Of a DNA stretch of 64,000 nucleotides, positions 26,954 through 36,415 are shown piece by piece. Source of the stretch: Hahella sp050299855 (GTDB taxonomy: Bacteria; Pseudomonadota; Gammaproteobacteria; Pseudomonadales; Oleiphilaceae); contig JBNKWQ010000023.1 of NCBI GenBank assembly GCA_050299855.1, forward strand, positions 268,203 to 332,202, given 5' to 3'. Below the pieces are notes generated by a model. It saw nothing but the letters and a program-made list of their open reading frames with translations. It searched no databases and was not told the origin of the DNA. The position numbers were made by a program, and so were the translations under genes. Every line of letters begins with the position of its first letter. Within the stretch, counting starts at the first letter, position 1.

Positions 26954-27859
26954 ATGAACATAAGCGCCAAAACCATCCTGTTGCTATTCACGTTAGGTTT
27001 CGTCAGCAATTCTATGGCCATTGATATTGCGATGGTGGTTTGGCGCGGCGAGACCAGCGCGGAACAAAGCTTTGTCAACGAACTTATCCGGCGCGGCTAC
27101 CATCTTAATGTCGACCTGTTTAATGCCCGTCAGGACAGAACAGCGCTGGCAGATATATTACGGCAAAAACTCTACCCAAATATTGACCAGTACGATTACG
27201 TTTACACTTTCGGTACCACCGTCTCTGAAACAGTCAAAACCCTGTTACATGGAATCAAACCCCTGGTCTTCAATATTGTTGCTGATCCGGTCGGATCAGA
27301 TCTGCTGGCACAGGATGGTCTTGGCCATGACAATATCGTCGGCGTTACTAATGCCGTCCCCACGCTCACACAGATAGACAATGCCCGCAGCCTGATCAGG
27401 TTTAATGCCTTAGGTGTTCCCTATAATCCCAGGGAGAACAACAGCAGCCTGGTGGTCAATAAACTCCAGGAAGCCGGTGAACACTATGGCTTCAAGGTAA
27501 TACCTTTCCGCATTCGTCCTGATGATCAATTGTGGCGGATTGACCTGCGCACCATGCTTACCACCAAGACGATTGATGCCGTTTACCTGCCCCCTGACAG
27601 CTTCCTCATTTCCCGGGCACCTGAGCTTCTTAGCCTGTTGAATCAGGCACAGATACCCACCATTTGCGCTGTGGAGGAATACATTCAGCATGGCTGCCTC
27701 ATGGGGACGGTAGCCGACTACGCCGATTTGGGCAGACTGGCTGCGGACATTGTCGACCGTCTTGAGCGGGGAATACCCTTCTCTCAAATCCCTTTGGAAT
27801 TTGATCCCGCACCGCAGTTTCGGGTCAACAGTGCACTCAAAACACTCTTGGGGCTTTAA
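26954..27859 (+). CDS. PF04392-type ABC substrate-binding protein, copy 1
   Basis: 301 residues with a signal peptide ending at SNSMA. It has the ABC_sub_bind (PF04392) pattern: MVVWRGETSAEQSFVNEL, DYVYTFGTTVSETVKTLL, VFNIVADPVGSDL and DAVYLPPDSFLISRAPELL. A close paralogue with the same length and motifs lies at 31637. No permease gene accompanies it. Known relatives serve TrpXYZ-like aromatic amino-acid importers, or feed sensors. The ligand here is unknown. Confidence 0.88.
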   Translation: MNISAKTILLLFTLGFVSNSMAIDIAMVVWRGETSAEQSFVNELIRRGYHLNVDLFNARQDRTALADILRQKLYPNIDQYDYVYTFGTTVSETVKTLLHGIKPLVFNIVADPVGSDLLAQDGLGHDNIVGVTNAVPTLTQIDNARSLIRFNALGVPYNPRENNSSLVVNKLQEAGEHYGFKVIPFRIRPDDQLWRIDLRTMLTTKTIDAVYLPPDSFLISRAPELLSLLNQAQIPTICAVEEYIQHGCLMGTVADYADLGRLAADIVDRLERGIPFSQIPLEFDPAPQFRVNSALKTLLGL

Positions 27860-27977
27860 GTACTGGAGGCACATCAATCCACACAATGGCCAATGTCCCA
27901 ATCCAATAAAAACCAGGGATATTAACAAAGTAAGACTATTGGCCTGTCATCTAAACCACAAGCCGACAAAGACGAGG

Positions 27978-27994
27978 TTGGCAACGGAACAGCC
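27978..27994 (+). promoter_or_regulatory. Possible sigma-54 promoter before the chemoreceptor
   Basis: TTGGCAACGGAACAGCC keeps GG-N10-GC and a good -24 box, but the -12 box is CAGC rather than TTGC. The start would be near 28005, just before the chemoreceptor gene at 28049. Moderate match only. Confidence 0.4.
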
Positions 27995-28048
27995 CTTCCC
28001 TTTCGGCATTGTTAAACGCAGGTACAGTACCTGTCAGTGAGGAGCGCT

Positions 28049-29581
28049 ATGCTTAGAAGTATCAAGTTTCAATTCATCAGCCGGATTCTGGTGGTCGTCA
28101 CCCTGGTTCTGGCCCTGTTCGGTTATTACAACTACCAACGCCTCAAGGATGATCTGGTCAAAGACCTCCATGCGACCCTGGATAGCGCATTAGCGAGAAT
28201 GCAACTGAGCCTCCCCGGTGCGATCTGGAACTACAGTCTTGAGCCGTTACAGGCAGGTATCCGATCAGAACTCACTGCCGATGTCATTGCCGCCATCCAG
28301 GTAACCGGCGCAGACAGCGTCAGTCTTGCCTGGATCGGCAGTACGGCTGGAGAGAACCCCGATTTCGTTAATATCCAGGCACCTCCTGCCCGCACCACCA
28401 ATACACTCGAGGCTAACCTAACTTTTGCAGAGTACGGGGAAATAAATAACGTCGGTAACGTTATTGTCTATGCCGATATGAACGTTATTAACCCACGCCT
28501 GAACAGGGTGTTACTGCAGCAAGTCGTCATGACGCTGGTACTTGACCTGATCATCACCCTGTTGATCCTTATGGTACTCAATCGTACGGTCCTGCAACCC
28601 ATCGCCGTCATCTCCGCCGCCATCCAGGAAATTGCCACCGGTGAAGGCGACCTGACCCGACAGCTACCGAGACCTCCCGGTCGGGAGCTGGACAAGCTGA
28701 GCGGCGGCTTCAACGACTTTATCGAAGCGCTCAAGGAAATCGTCAACGATATCAGTGCCGCAGCCAGGAAACTGCAAAGCGGCTCAGATCAAAACCAACA
28801 TATGGCACTTGCTACGGCCTCACATCTGGCGGGCCAACAGGCTCAGATTGAACTGATGGCCACTGCTACTTCGCAGATGACGGAATCCATAGCTGAAGTT
28901 GCCCTAAGTGCCTCACGAGCCTCATGCGACGCGGAACTGGCATTGCAGAAAGGAGAACAGGGTAAAGCCGTGGTGGAACATGTGGTGAAAGATATTGGTG
29001 AGCTGGTTACAGAAATTGACAGCGTGACTACGCGCGCCTCACAACTGATATGCGAAGGTAAAAATATCAGCCAGGTTTTGGAAGTGATCAAGAGTATTTC
29101 CGAACAAACCAATTTACTGGCACTGAATGCGGCGATCGAAGCCGCCCGTGCCGGTGAAGCTGGTCGTGGGTTTGCCGTGGTCGCGGATGAAGTGCGCCAT
29201 TTAGCCGTTAAAACCAGTCACTCTACCGATGAGATACAAACCAGCATCGAAACTCTGCAACAGGTTAGCGACAGCGTTGAAAAAGGTGTGGCAGCGCTAG
29301 CAGGCAAAACTCATGCGACAGTTGCAAGAGTGAACAACGCTGGAGAGGCCATTTTGGAAATTAACGCCACCATAGAATCCATGACACAACAGAATATCCA
29401 GATCTCCACTGCATCCGACGAGCAAAGCCAGGTCATCAATGAGATCAACCGTAATATTGTGGAAATTTCAGCAGCCGCCAACTCCCTGTCCCTGAATGCC
29501 TCTGCCGGCACTGAACGTGCTGAAGACGTCAGTCGCCTTGCCGGAGAAGTATTGGCCAGGTTAGCCAAGTTTAAAACCTGA
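28049..29581 (+). CDS. Methyl-accepting chemotaxis protein
   Basis: About 510 residues from ATG 28049 (TGAGGAG upstream; a GTG at 28037 is in frame). TM1 is at about 10-30, then a periplasmic domain of some 125 residues, TM2 near 160-180 and HAMP (LQPIAVISAAIQEIATGEGD). The signalling hairpin tip EQTNLLALNAAIEAARAGEA is at about 351-370. No C-terminal pentapeptide for CheR is seen. It is placed among binding proteins, suggesting detection of the same ligand, directly or through a binding protein. Confidence 0.95.
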   Translation: MLRSIKFQFISRILVVVTLVLALFGYYNYQRLKDDLVKDLHATLDSALARMQLSLPGAIWNYSLEPLQAGIRSELTADVIAAIQVTGADSVSLAWIGSTAGENPDFVNIQAPPARTTNTLEANLTFAEYGEINNVGNVIVYADMNVINPRLNRVLLQQVVMTLVLDLIITLLILMVLNRTVLQPIAVISAAIQEIATGEGDLTRQLPRPPGRELDKLSGGFNDFIEALKEIVNDISAAARKLQSGSDQNQHMALATASHLAGQQAQIELMATATSQMTESIAEVALSASRASCDAELALQKGEQGKAVVEHVVKDIGELVTEIDSVTTRASQLICEGKNISQVLEVIKSISEQTNLLALNAAIEAARAGEAGRGFAVVADEVRHLAVKTSHSTDEIQTSIETLQQVSDSVEKGVAALAGKTHATVARVNNAGEAILEINATIESMTQQNIQISTASDEQSQVINEINRNIVEISAAANSLSLNASAGTERAEDVSRLAGEVLARLAKFKT

Positions 29582-30003
29582 CTCTTTTCCGGCATGGCCC
29601 CTTTTTTGGCAGCCCCCTTTTCAGCACGGCCTTTTTTCCATCATGGGCCTTTTTCCAGGAGTGACTTCATACTGTTCCAGTGCGGTCACTACCTGGGCCT
29701 GAAGCAAAATGTTCCTGGTTTCGACAAAGACGGCGTTAGGCTTAAAAAAACAGACGCTGCAACTTCACCTCCAGCGTGGCATTGAAGCCGCGCTGATCAC
29801 CCACCGCAAATCCACAACTACTGAGCAAAAATCAGCCGACAGAAACTGACCGATAAGCGACTTTTTTCCTACGCGACAGGTCCTCAAATTATATTTCTCT
29901 TACAAATCAATCATCTAAAAAACTTAAGAATAGGCATGAAGATTGAAACATGTCCTTTGCATTCAACCGATGCAAACAAAACAACAACTAGAGGTTTATA
30001 CAC
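29582..30003. other. Gap between chemoreceptor and porin
   Basis: The first part is rich in short GGCC-T-tract units. On the minus strand a 29-codon frame ending at 29742 reads GFNATLEVKLQRLFF at its end, which resembles the terminal beta-strand of an outer-membrane barrel, so it may be the relic of a lost porin. The right end carries the porin promoter: TAGGCATGAAGATTGA near 29932 is sigma-54-like but lacks the -12 GC. Confidence 0.35.
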
Positions 30004-31113
30004 ATGTCTCAATTTGCAGTGAACCGGTTAGTCTTCACCACGTCTTTGGTGACCATGATGGCTCTTTCCACCTGGAGCTATGCCGGTGAACCCATTCAAG
30101 CAGGAAATGACAAGGTCAACGTCAAACTCTCCGGTCATGTCAATCGTGGCATGCTGGTGACCGACGACGGTGTCGGCACCGATGTCTATCAGGTCGACAA
30201 TGATGCGTCCTCTACCCGCTTCAGCATTATTGGCGAAGCCAAACCGAGCGATCTTGTCACTGTGGGAGCGGCGATAGAAGTACAGTTCGAATCAAATTCC
30301 ACCGCCGATGTTAACCAAAGCACGGCGGACACCGACACCGGCTCAGATAACTTTACCCAGCGGCGCCTGGAGGTTTATTTCGACAATAAAGCGCTGGGGA
30401 AACTCTGGGTAGGTCAAGGCTGGACGGCTACCGAGGGCACCTCGGAAGCGGATTTATCCGGCACTAATCTGGCCGGATACTCAGATGTGGATATTCAAGC
30501 CGGCGGCACTTTATTTCGCGACAGTAACGGTGATCTGACCACTACAAATATCAAAAGCGTGTTGAGTAACTTTGACGGCCAGGGGCGGAAAGACAGACTA
30601 CGTTATGACACCCCCAAAATGGCCGGCTTCACCTATTCGATTGGTGCTTTCAATGGTGGCTGGGACACGGCTCTGCGTTATGCCGGCAGTTTCGACGGCA
30701 CCAAAATCGCCGCAGCACTGGGCTACTCCAAACCCAACGGCAGCAAAGTGGAATCCCAGATTAACGGCTCTTTGTCGGTACTTTTGGACGCCGGGATCAG
30801 TGTCACTCTGGCGAGCGGACAACAAAGCCTTTATGCCGATGCAGAAGATCCCTCCTCTTACTATGCCAAATTAGGCTATCAGACGCAGCTGATCGACGCA
30901 GGCAAGTCGTATTTTTCAGTGGACTACGGTGTCACCAACGATCTGGTTGCCGAAGAGGATGAAGCCACCGCGGTGGGCCTGCAATATGTGCAGAAAATCG
31001 ACGCCTGGGCGACTGAAGCCTATGTCAGCTACCACAGCTATAGCCTGGATCGCACCGGCTCTGAGCTTGATGATGTGAGTGCCTTACTTGTCGGGGCCAG
31101 AGTTAAATTCTGA
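30004..31113 (+). CDS. Gram-negative porin
   Basis: 369 residues. The signal peptide ends near WSYAGEP. The strands KVNVKLSGHVNRGMLVTDDG and STRFSIIGEAKPSDLVTVG and the terminal phenylalanine of GARVKF mark a trimeric general-type porin (Porin_4). Loop residues DNFTQRRLEVYFDN follow the usual pattern. Sitting within the binding-protein/chemoreceptor block, it may admit the sensed solute. Specificity cannot be read from sequence. Confidence 0.9.
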   Translation: MSQFAVNRLVFTTSLVTMMALSTWSYAGEPIQAGNDKVNVKLSGHVNRGMLVTDDGVGTDVYQVDNDASSTRFSIIGEAKPSDLVTVGAAIEVQFESNSTADVNQSTADTDTGSDNFTQRRLEVYFDNKALGKLWVGQGWTATEGTSEADLSGTNLAGYSDVDIQAGGTLFRDSNGDLTTTNIKSVLSNFDGQGRKDRLRYDTPKMAGFTYSIGAFNGGWDTALRYAGSFDGTKIAAALGYSKPNGSKVESQINGSLSVLLDAGISVTLASGQQSLYADAEDPSSYYAKLGYQTQLIDAGKSYFSVDYGVTNDLVAEEDEATAVGLQYVQKIDAWATEAYVSYHSYSLDRTGSELDDVSALLVGARVKF

Positions 31114-31149
31114 CGTTATGACAGTGTGGAACTTTAAGGAGACCTGGCT

Positions 31150-31341
31150 ATGAATAACTGGCTGCGACTGGGTTGTATTCTGAGTGCCTTAGGGCTGCTG
31201 TCCTGCAGCCAGATGCAATCCTTTGACTACGTCGACAACCGTGAAACACCCCCTGGACCGGGGCTGTTTACGAGAGCCGACACCAGTTTCAGTATTGGTC
31301 TGGACAACCTATCAACAACCGGGAAAGAGGAGTCTCCCTAG
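31150..31341 (+). CDS. Small putative lipoprotein
   Basis: 63 residues. A hydrophobic N-terminus ends in the lipobox LGLLSC (acylation Cys near residue 19), followed by SQMQSFDYVDNRETPPGPG. It has a good ribosome site (AAGGAG) and lies 36 bases after the porin, so it is likely co-transcribed with it. No family is recognised. It might assist the porin or simply be an outer-membrane lipoprotein. Confidence 0.7.
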   Translation: MNNWLRLGCILSALGLLSCSQMQSFDYVDNRETPPGPGLFTRADTSFSIGLDNLSTTGKEESP

Positions 31342-31372
31342 GCCGACAGCGGTCTGACAACAGGCCGACAGC

Positions 31373-31431
31373 AATGCTGTACAACGGTTTAAGATCCGCT
31401 CTGCCCGAGCCCTTATCCGCTGTACAGCATT
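31373..31431. repeat. 11-bp perfect inverted repeat with 37-base loop
   Basis: AATGCTGTACA (31373-31383) and TGTACAGCATT (31421-31431) are exact reverse complements just after the lipoprotein gene. As RNA it could stabilise or terminate the porin message; as DNA it could be a paired operator. The remaining gap to 31636 shows no gene, only the ribosome site of the next one. Confidence 0.55.
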
Positions 31432-31636
31432 CTCACCGGGCGGCCTGGTTTCAAGATCTAAAAACGAGGACAGAAGTACCGGCAGGGTAGCCTCAGGAAA
31501 ACTGCAATCTCTTGGTAGGGAAAATCAATAACAGGAGCTCCACGGGCATTAGCCCGACAATGATGATCCTCTATACCTCTATACCAGAAGGTCATCCAAT
31601 ATAGAAAGGAGCCAATAACTCAATGCGAGCGCGACT

Positions 31637-32542
31637 ATGAACAGAATCTACCAAATCGTTTTGCTTTTGATAACGCTGACGATGGTCGGCCAGGCGGCGG
31701 CTGTCAACATCGCAGTCGTGGTCTGGCGTGGAGAGACCATCGCCGAAAAGGGCTTTATTGACGAGCTGAATCGCCTCGGTCTAAATCCCCAGATCGAAAT
31801 ATTCGATGCCGATCAGGACCGCAAGCAATTAACCAACATACTGCGCCAACGACTGCAGGCCAACCTTCATCATTATGACTATGTCTACACTTTCGGAACG
31901 ACCGTTTCCGAAACAGTCAAAACCTTCCTTAAAGGCGCTAAGCCTCAGATTTTCAATATCGTTGCCGATCCGGTGGGCGCATCACTGATTGCCGAGGACC
32001 TGCTGGGACGCAACAACACCATCGGAGTTACCAACTCAGTGGCGACGGAAAAACAGATCGAAAATGCGCGCACTGTCTTCAGCTTCAAGCACTTGGCAGT
32101 TCCTTACAATCCTCGCGAATCCAACAGCACGCTGGTCATTGCGAAATTAAAAGAGGCCGGACAGCGCTATGGGTTCAGCGTTGAACCAGTACGCATCCAG
32201 CCGGAAGATGATCACTGGGCAGCCAGCCTGCAGCCCATATTCGATTCGAAAACCGTGGACGCAGTATATCTTCCTCCGGACAGCTACCTCATTTCCCAGG
32301 CAGATAAGGTAATAAAACTATTCAACGGCAAAAAAATCCCAACCATCTGCGCTGTCTCGCAATACCTCAAGAAGGGTTGTCTGATGGGGACAGTGGCAAA
32401 CTACGAAACCCTGGGCAGACTGGCAGCGGGTATAGTTGATCGTTTGCAAAAAGGGGAGGTCATCGCCGGGATATCATTGGCGTCCGATCCTACGCCGACA
32501 TTTCAGGTCAACGAAGCATTGAAGAGCCAGTTAGGGCTCTAA
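31637..32542 (+). CDS. PF04392-type ABC substrate-binding protein, copy 2
   Basis: 301 residues, paralogous over the whole length to the product at 26954: signal peptide ending near GQAAA, VVVWRGETIAEKGFIDEL, YDYVYTFGTTVSETVKTFLK, IFNIVADPVGASL and DAVYLPPDSYLISQ. By eye the two are well over half identical. It lies directly upstream of the DctB-like kinase, which suggests that it is a sensory co-receptor, or that the kinase controls the uptake or use of its ligand. Confidence 0.88.
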   Translation: MNRIYQIVLLLITLTMVGQAAAVNIAVVVWRGETIAEKGFIDELNRLGLNPQIEIFDADQDRKQLTNILRQRLQANLHHYDYVYTFGTTVSETVKTFLKGAKPQIFNIVADPVGASLIAEDLLGRNNTIGVTNSVATEKQIENARTVFSFKHLAVPYNPRESNSTLVIAKLKEAGQRYGFSVEPVRIQPEDDHWAASLQPIFDSKTVDAVYLPPDSYLISQADKVIKLFNGKKIPTICAVSQYLKKGCLMGTVANYETLGRLAAGIVDRLQKGEVIAGISLASDPTPTFQVNEALKSQLGL

Positions 32543-32802
32543 TCAGTCGTCGGGATATTCCGGCCATTGGAACCCAATTTTCGAGACAGGAAATCGAGCC
32601 GGTTACCCTGTAGTAGACTAATGAGAGCGGCGGACAAGTACCAGGCACGGATGTCGGCGGGCAGGGAAAGTGATAAGTTGGCAATAGGAGCTTGTAGCAG
32701 GGAGAATACCGGACGATCCATCAGAACAGCATCAGGACAGGGACAATTTGATTCCGCCGTTTACCAGAGTGCGGAACGAGAGTATTGCGGTAACTAAAAA
32801 TA
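32543..32802. other. Spacer before the DctB-like kinase
   Basis: 260 bases with a short open frame (from 32567) whose composition is basic and unlike a real protein. No terminator or clear promoter is visible. I regard it as non-coding. Confidence 0.4.
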
Positions 32803-34908
32803 ATGACAAAACCTTTGGCGTTAAATACATCTCTGAGAAAATACTACGCATCCAGGGTGCTGATTATCCTGATGCTGCTGGTGGTCACCACTGCCTCATT
32901 TTATCTGGCCCGCGGCTTGTTAATTAACAATTACCGCAACGAGTCCAATCAGTTACTGGGGGTATATAAAAGCGGGCTGATTACCATGGTGGAAAAGTTT
33001 CAGTACTTCCCCGCCATCCTGAGTTTAGATCCTCGCTTCCAGTTGATGCTCAGAAGCAATCAGCAGGATGACAGCATTTCCCAGCTTTTGGAAAGATTTA
33101 ATCAGGCCGCCGGTTCCGACGAAATTTTTATCATGAATGCCGCGGGACGGACCCTTGCTTCCAGCAACTATCAAGACAAGACCAGCTTTGTCGGACGCTC
33201 CTATGCTTTTCGTCCCTACTTTGCCGAAGCCATGGAAGGGCGGATTGGACTTTACTATGCCGTGGGTGTCACTACCGGCAAAGCCGGGTTATTTGTCTCC
33301 GCGCCGGTATGGGGTAACGGTAATGAAATCCTCGGCGTTGCGGTGGTGAAAGTGGATCTGACCCAATTGCAGCAAAGCTGGATAGCCTCTGGGGACAAAG
33401 TCTGGCTCAGCGGTCCCAACGACATCATTTTCCTGTCTTCAGATCCCAGCGTGATATATCACTCCCTGACGCCGATCAGCCCCGTCCTGCTAGCGGAACT
33501 GAATCAGACTAAGCAATATGGCAAAGACTCGATCAAAGCACTGAACATTCAACGGAAAGGTTTGGACAACCGGGTATTGGTGACAGTTGAGAAATCAGGC
33601 TACTGGCTGTTTACGCAACCGGTCGGACGCCTGCCCTGGAATATCCATCGACTGGTACCGGTGATTGAAATCAACCGTCTGGCAGCCGTGATTGCGGTGG
33701 GAGTCTGCGGTACATTTCTACTGTTAATTTTCATTGCCCTTTACTACCGGGAGATTCAGAAAAAACGTTTGGCCGAGCACGCCTTGCTTAAACTGACCGA
33801 GGAAGCTGAAGCCCACCAGCGTGCCATCATTGAAAATACCCATGCCGGCCTGATGACCCTCAATGAGCAATTTACCGTTACCGAAGTGAACCCGAAAGCT
33901 GCCGAGTTATTCGCCATGACTCCCCGGCAATTGACGGAATCACTCCCATTACTCCCGGACAGGTTATTACACCCCTGGCAGACAGAAGTTCTGGGAGAAA
34001 CGCTGGAGTCCACCGGGCACCGTTATGACGGCTCCCAGTTCCCGCTGCTTTACAGTCTGAGCCTGATCAAGACCGGGCCTGCAAGGGAATACCTGCTAAC
34101 GCTGCATGATATCAGTGAGCTTAAAGCTGCTCAGGCTTCATTGGTGAAAGCCAATGAAGAGCTGGAATCACGCGTGGAACAACGTTCAGAAGAGTTACGG
34201 GTAGTGCAGGAAGCGCTGATGCAGGAGCGCAAGCTGTCTGCCATGGGCCGGATGTCAGCGGCAATTGCCCACGAACTCAATCAGCCGTTGACGGCACTTT
34301 CCAGTTATGTCGCCACCGGCCGCCTTTACCTGACCCAGGGCAATCAGGAGAAAAGCCAGGCGACCCTGGATAAAATGGACGGACTGGTGGCTCGAATCGC
34401 GCGAATTTCTTCACAGCTGAAATCCTTTGCCGCCATCCGTCGACTGACGTTAAAAGAGGTCTGGCTGGAAACCGCCATGCACTATGCGTTAGAGGTGATG
34501 GAGCACCGAATCAACGATTCAGGGACCGAGCTGCAGCTGAATATCGCCAAGCCCATTATGGTGATGGCTGACCAGAACATGTTGGAACAGATTCTGGTGA
34601 ATCTGTTGGATAACGCCCTGGACGCCGTAAAAGGGGTTTCCGGTCCGACGATCAGTCTCACTGCTATGGCCGTGATGGACAAAGCCTGGATCAAGGTCAA
34701 AGATAACGGTAAGGGAATGAATCAGGAACAGATGGATCATCTGTTCGATCCGTTCTATACCACAAAAACAGAGGGCGAGGGTTTAGGTCTGGGGCTTGCC
34801 ATCAGCTATAGCCTGTTGCAGGACATGCAGGGTAGCATCACCGTCTCAAGCACTCCTGGAGAAGGCAGCGAGTTTACACTGATTCTGCCCTTGGCCGAGA
34901 ACACTTAG
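32803..34908 (+). CDS. DctB-like sensor histidine kinase
   Basis: 701 residues. TM1 is at about 18-40, then a large periplasmic dCache-type sensor (YAFRPYFAEAMEGRIGLYYA is characteristic), TM2 near 300-325, a PAS domain, a coiled coil (ELESRVEQRSEELRVVQEAL), the phospho-acceptor histidine in IAHELNQPLTAL near 488, and the ATPase boxes NLLDNALDAV and GLGLGLAISYSLLQ. The layout is that of DctB, a C4-dicarboxylate sensor; the actual ligand is unknown. The cognate regulator follows 99 bases downstream. Confidence 0.93.
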   Translation: MTKPLALNTSLRKYYASRVLIILMLLVVTTASFYLARGLLINNYRNESNQLLGVYKSGLITMVEKFQYFPAILSLDPRFQLMLRSNQQDDSISQLLERFNQAAGSDEIFIMNAAGRTLASSNYQDKTSFVGRSYAFRPYFAEAMEGRIGLYYAVGVTTGKAGLFVSAPVWGNGNEILGVAVVKVDLTQLQQSWIASGDKVWLSGPNDIIFLSSDPSVIYHSLTPISPVLLAELNQTKQYGKDSIKALNIQRKGLDNRVLVTVEKSGYWLFTQPVGRLPWNIHRLVPVIEINRLAAVIAVGVCGTFLLLIFIALYYREIQKKRLAEHALLKLTEEAEAHQRAIIENTHAGLMTLNEQFTVTEVNPKAAELFAMTPRQLTESLPLLPDRLLHPWQTEVLGETLESTGHRYDGSQFPLLYSLSLIKTGPAREYLLTLHDISELKAAQASLVKANEELESRVEQRSEELRVVQEALMQERKLSAMGRMSAAIAHELNQPLTALSSYVATGRLYLTQGNQEKSQATLDKMDGLVARIARISSQLKSFAAIRRLTLKEVWLETAMHYALEVMEHRINDSGTELQLNIAKPIMVMADQNMLEQILVNLLDNALDAVKGVSGPTISLTAMAVMDKAWIKVKDNGKGMNQEQMDHLFDPFYTTKTEGEGLGLGLAISYSLLQDMQGSITVSSTPGEGSEFTLILPLAENT

Positions 34909-35007
34909 AGCCGGTAAGTGCTGCAGCATTCATCGGATAATGTCTGATGAAAGCCGGTATCACGGCGCAACGGTCAGCGCCGTTGCCAAAGCCCTATACA
35001 CCTGGCC

Positions 35008-36390
35008 ATGGACGAAGAACAAGAGATAATGACTGCTATGACAAACCTGGTATATATCATCGATGACGACCAGTCTGTACGGGAGGCCCTGGCGGAGTGG
35101 CTGTCATTGGCAGGCTTTGAAGTCGAAAGCTGGGCGGGTGCCGAACAGGCGCTGAAGCACATAGACGAAGGCTTTAACGGCATTATCGTGTCTGATGTCA
35201 AAATGCCCGGCATGGATGGCCTGGCGCTTTTGCAACAGGTCCCCAAAGCGATTCCCCTGCTACTGATTACCGGTCATGGAGATATCGCCATGGCCGTGGA
35301 AGCCATGAAACAAGGGGCTTATGATTTTATCGAAAAGCCGTTCCAGCCTACCCGGCTGGTGGAAGCCGTAAGACGCGCCTGCCTGCAACGCAAACTGATG
35401 CTGGAAAACCGGCGGCTGAAACAGGCCCTGGAACAGCAGCAGGGGCTGGAATCTTTGCTGATCGGCCATTCCCCGGCCATCAAACGTCTGCGCATGCAAA
35501 TTACCGAGCTGGCACACCTGAATGTCGACGTACTGGTTCACGGTGAAACCGGCACCGGCAAAGAGCTTGTGGCGCGCTGCCTGCACGATTTCGGTAAGCG
35601 CAGTAAGTATCCTTTTGTACCGATTAACGTCGCCGCCATCCCCGAGCAGTTGATTGAAAGCGAGCTATTTGGTCATGTCGCCGGGGCCTTTACCGGCGCT
35701 CAGAAGTCCCAGCCGGGTAAATTCGAATTCGCCAACAAAGGCACCCTGTTCCTGGATGAAATTGAAAGCATGCCAATGCATTTTCAGGTCAAAGTGCTGC
35801 GGGTTCTTCAGGAACGCGAAGTCATCAGGCTCGGATCTCACCAGAGTGTGCCGCTGGATGTGCGAGTGGTGTCCGCCACCAAGGAAGACTTGCAGGATGC
35901 AGCTCTGGAAGGCCGTTTTCGGACGGATTTATATTACCGACTGATGGTGGCCGAATTGCACATTCCTGCGCTGCGGGAACGTAAGGAAGATGTGCCCCTG
36001 CTATTTGCCAACTTCCTGCGCCAGGCAGCAGCGAAATATGACAAAGTCGTCCCAGAGCTGAATGCAGATGACTGGCTCACCCTGGAAACTCATGACTGGC
36101 CCGGCAATGTCCGGGAACTGAAAAACCTGGCGGAACGCTACCTGTTGAACCGGGAATTCGACGATCACGGCATACGCGACCTCATTTCCGGCGCGCACAC
36201 AATCCCGGCGGCCACTGATAACGGCCTCGCCCAGCGTATGGCCGAATATGAAAAAGCCATTTTGAGTGGCGAGCTGGCCAAATTCAAAGGCAATATCAAC
36301 CAGGTCATGACGGCTCTCGACCTTCCCCGCCGTACGTTAAATCAAAAGATGCAGCGTTATGGCCTGAGGCGGGAGGATTATCTGAGCTAG
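35008..36390 (+). CDS. DctD-like sigma-54-dependent response regulator
   Basis: 460 residues. Receiver domain with phospho-acceptor Asp near 62 (VSDVKMPGMDG); AAA+ domain with Walker A GETGTGKE near 180; sigma-54 contact loop GAFTGA near 227; Walker B GTLFLDEIE; and a C-terminal Fis-type helix-turn-helix (LDLPRRTLNQKMQRYGL). Starts at 35029 or 35038 are also possible and would place the receiver closer to the N-terminus. It probably drives the sigma-54 promoters in this window, foremost that at 25783. Confidence 0.93.
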   Translation: MDEEQEIMTAMTNLVYIIDDDQSVREALAEWLSLAGFEVESWAGAEQALKHIDEGFNGIIVSDVKMPGMDGLALLQQVPKAIPLLLITGHGDIAMAVEAMKQGAYDFIEKPFQPTRLVEAVRRACLQRKLMLENRRLKQALEQQQGLESLLIGHSPAIKRLRMQITELAHLNVDVLVHGETGTGKELVARCLHDFGKRSKYPFVPINVAAIPEQLIESELFGHVAGAFTGAQKSQPGKFEFANKGTLFLDEIESMPMHFQVKVLRVLQEREVIRLGSHQSVPLDVRVVSATKEDLQDAALEGRFRTDLYYRLMVAELHIPALRERKEDVPLLFANFLRQAAAKYDKVVPELNADDWLTLETHDWPGNVRELKNLAERYLLNREFDDHGIRDLISGAHTIPAATDNGLAQRMAEYEKAILSGELAKFKGNINQVMTALDLPRRTLNQKMQRYGLRREDYLS

Positions 36391-36415
36391 AGTCTCTTCT
36401 GTTAATTAACCGAGC

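Noticed and set aside
29932..29948. Sigma-54 promoter for the porin
   Set aside because: TAGGCATGAAGATTGA has the right spacing to the -12 box but GA instead of the nearly invariant GC.
32567..32797. 76-residue ORF before the DctB-like kinase
   Set aside because: Basic, unstructured composition, no ribosome site and no family; taken as non-coding.
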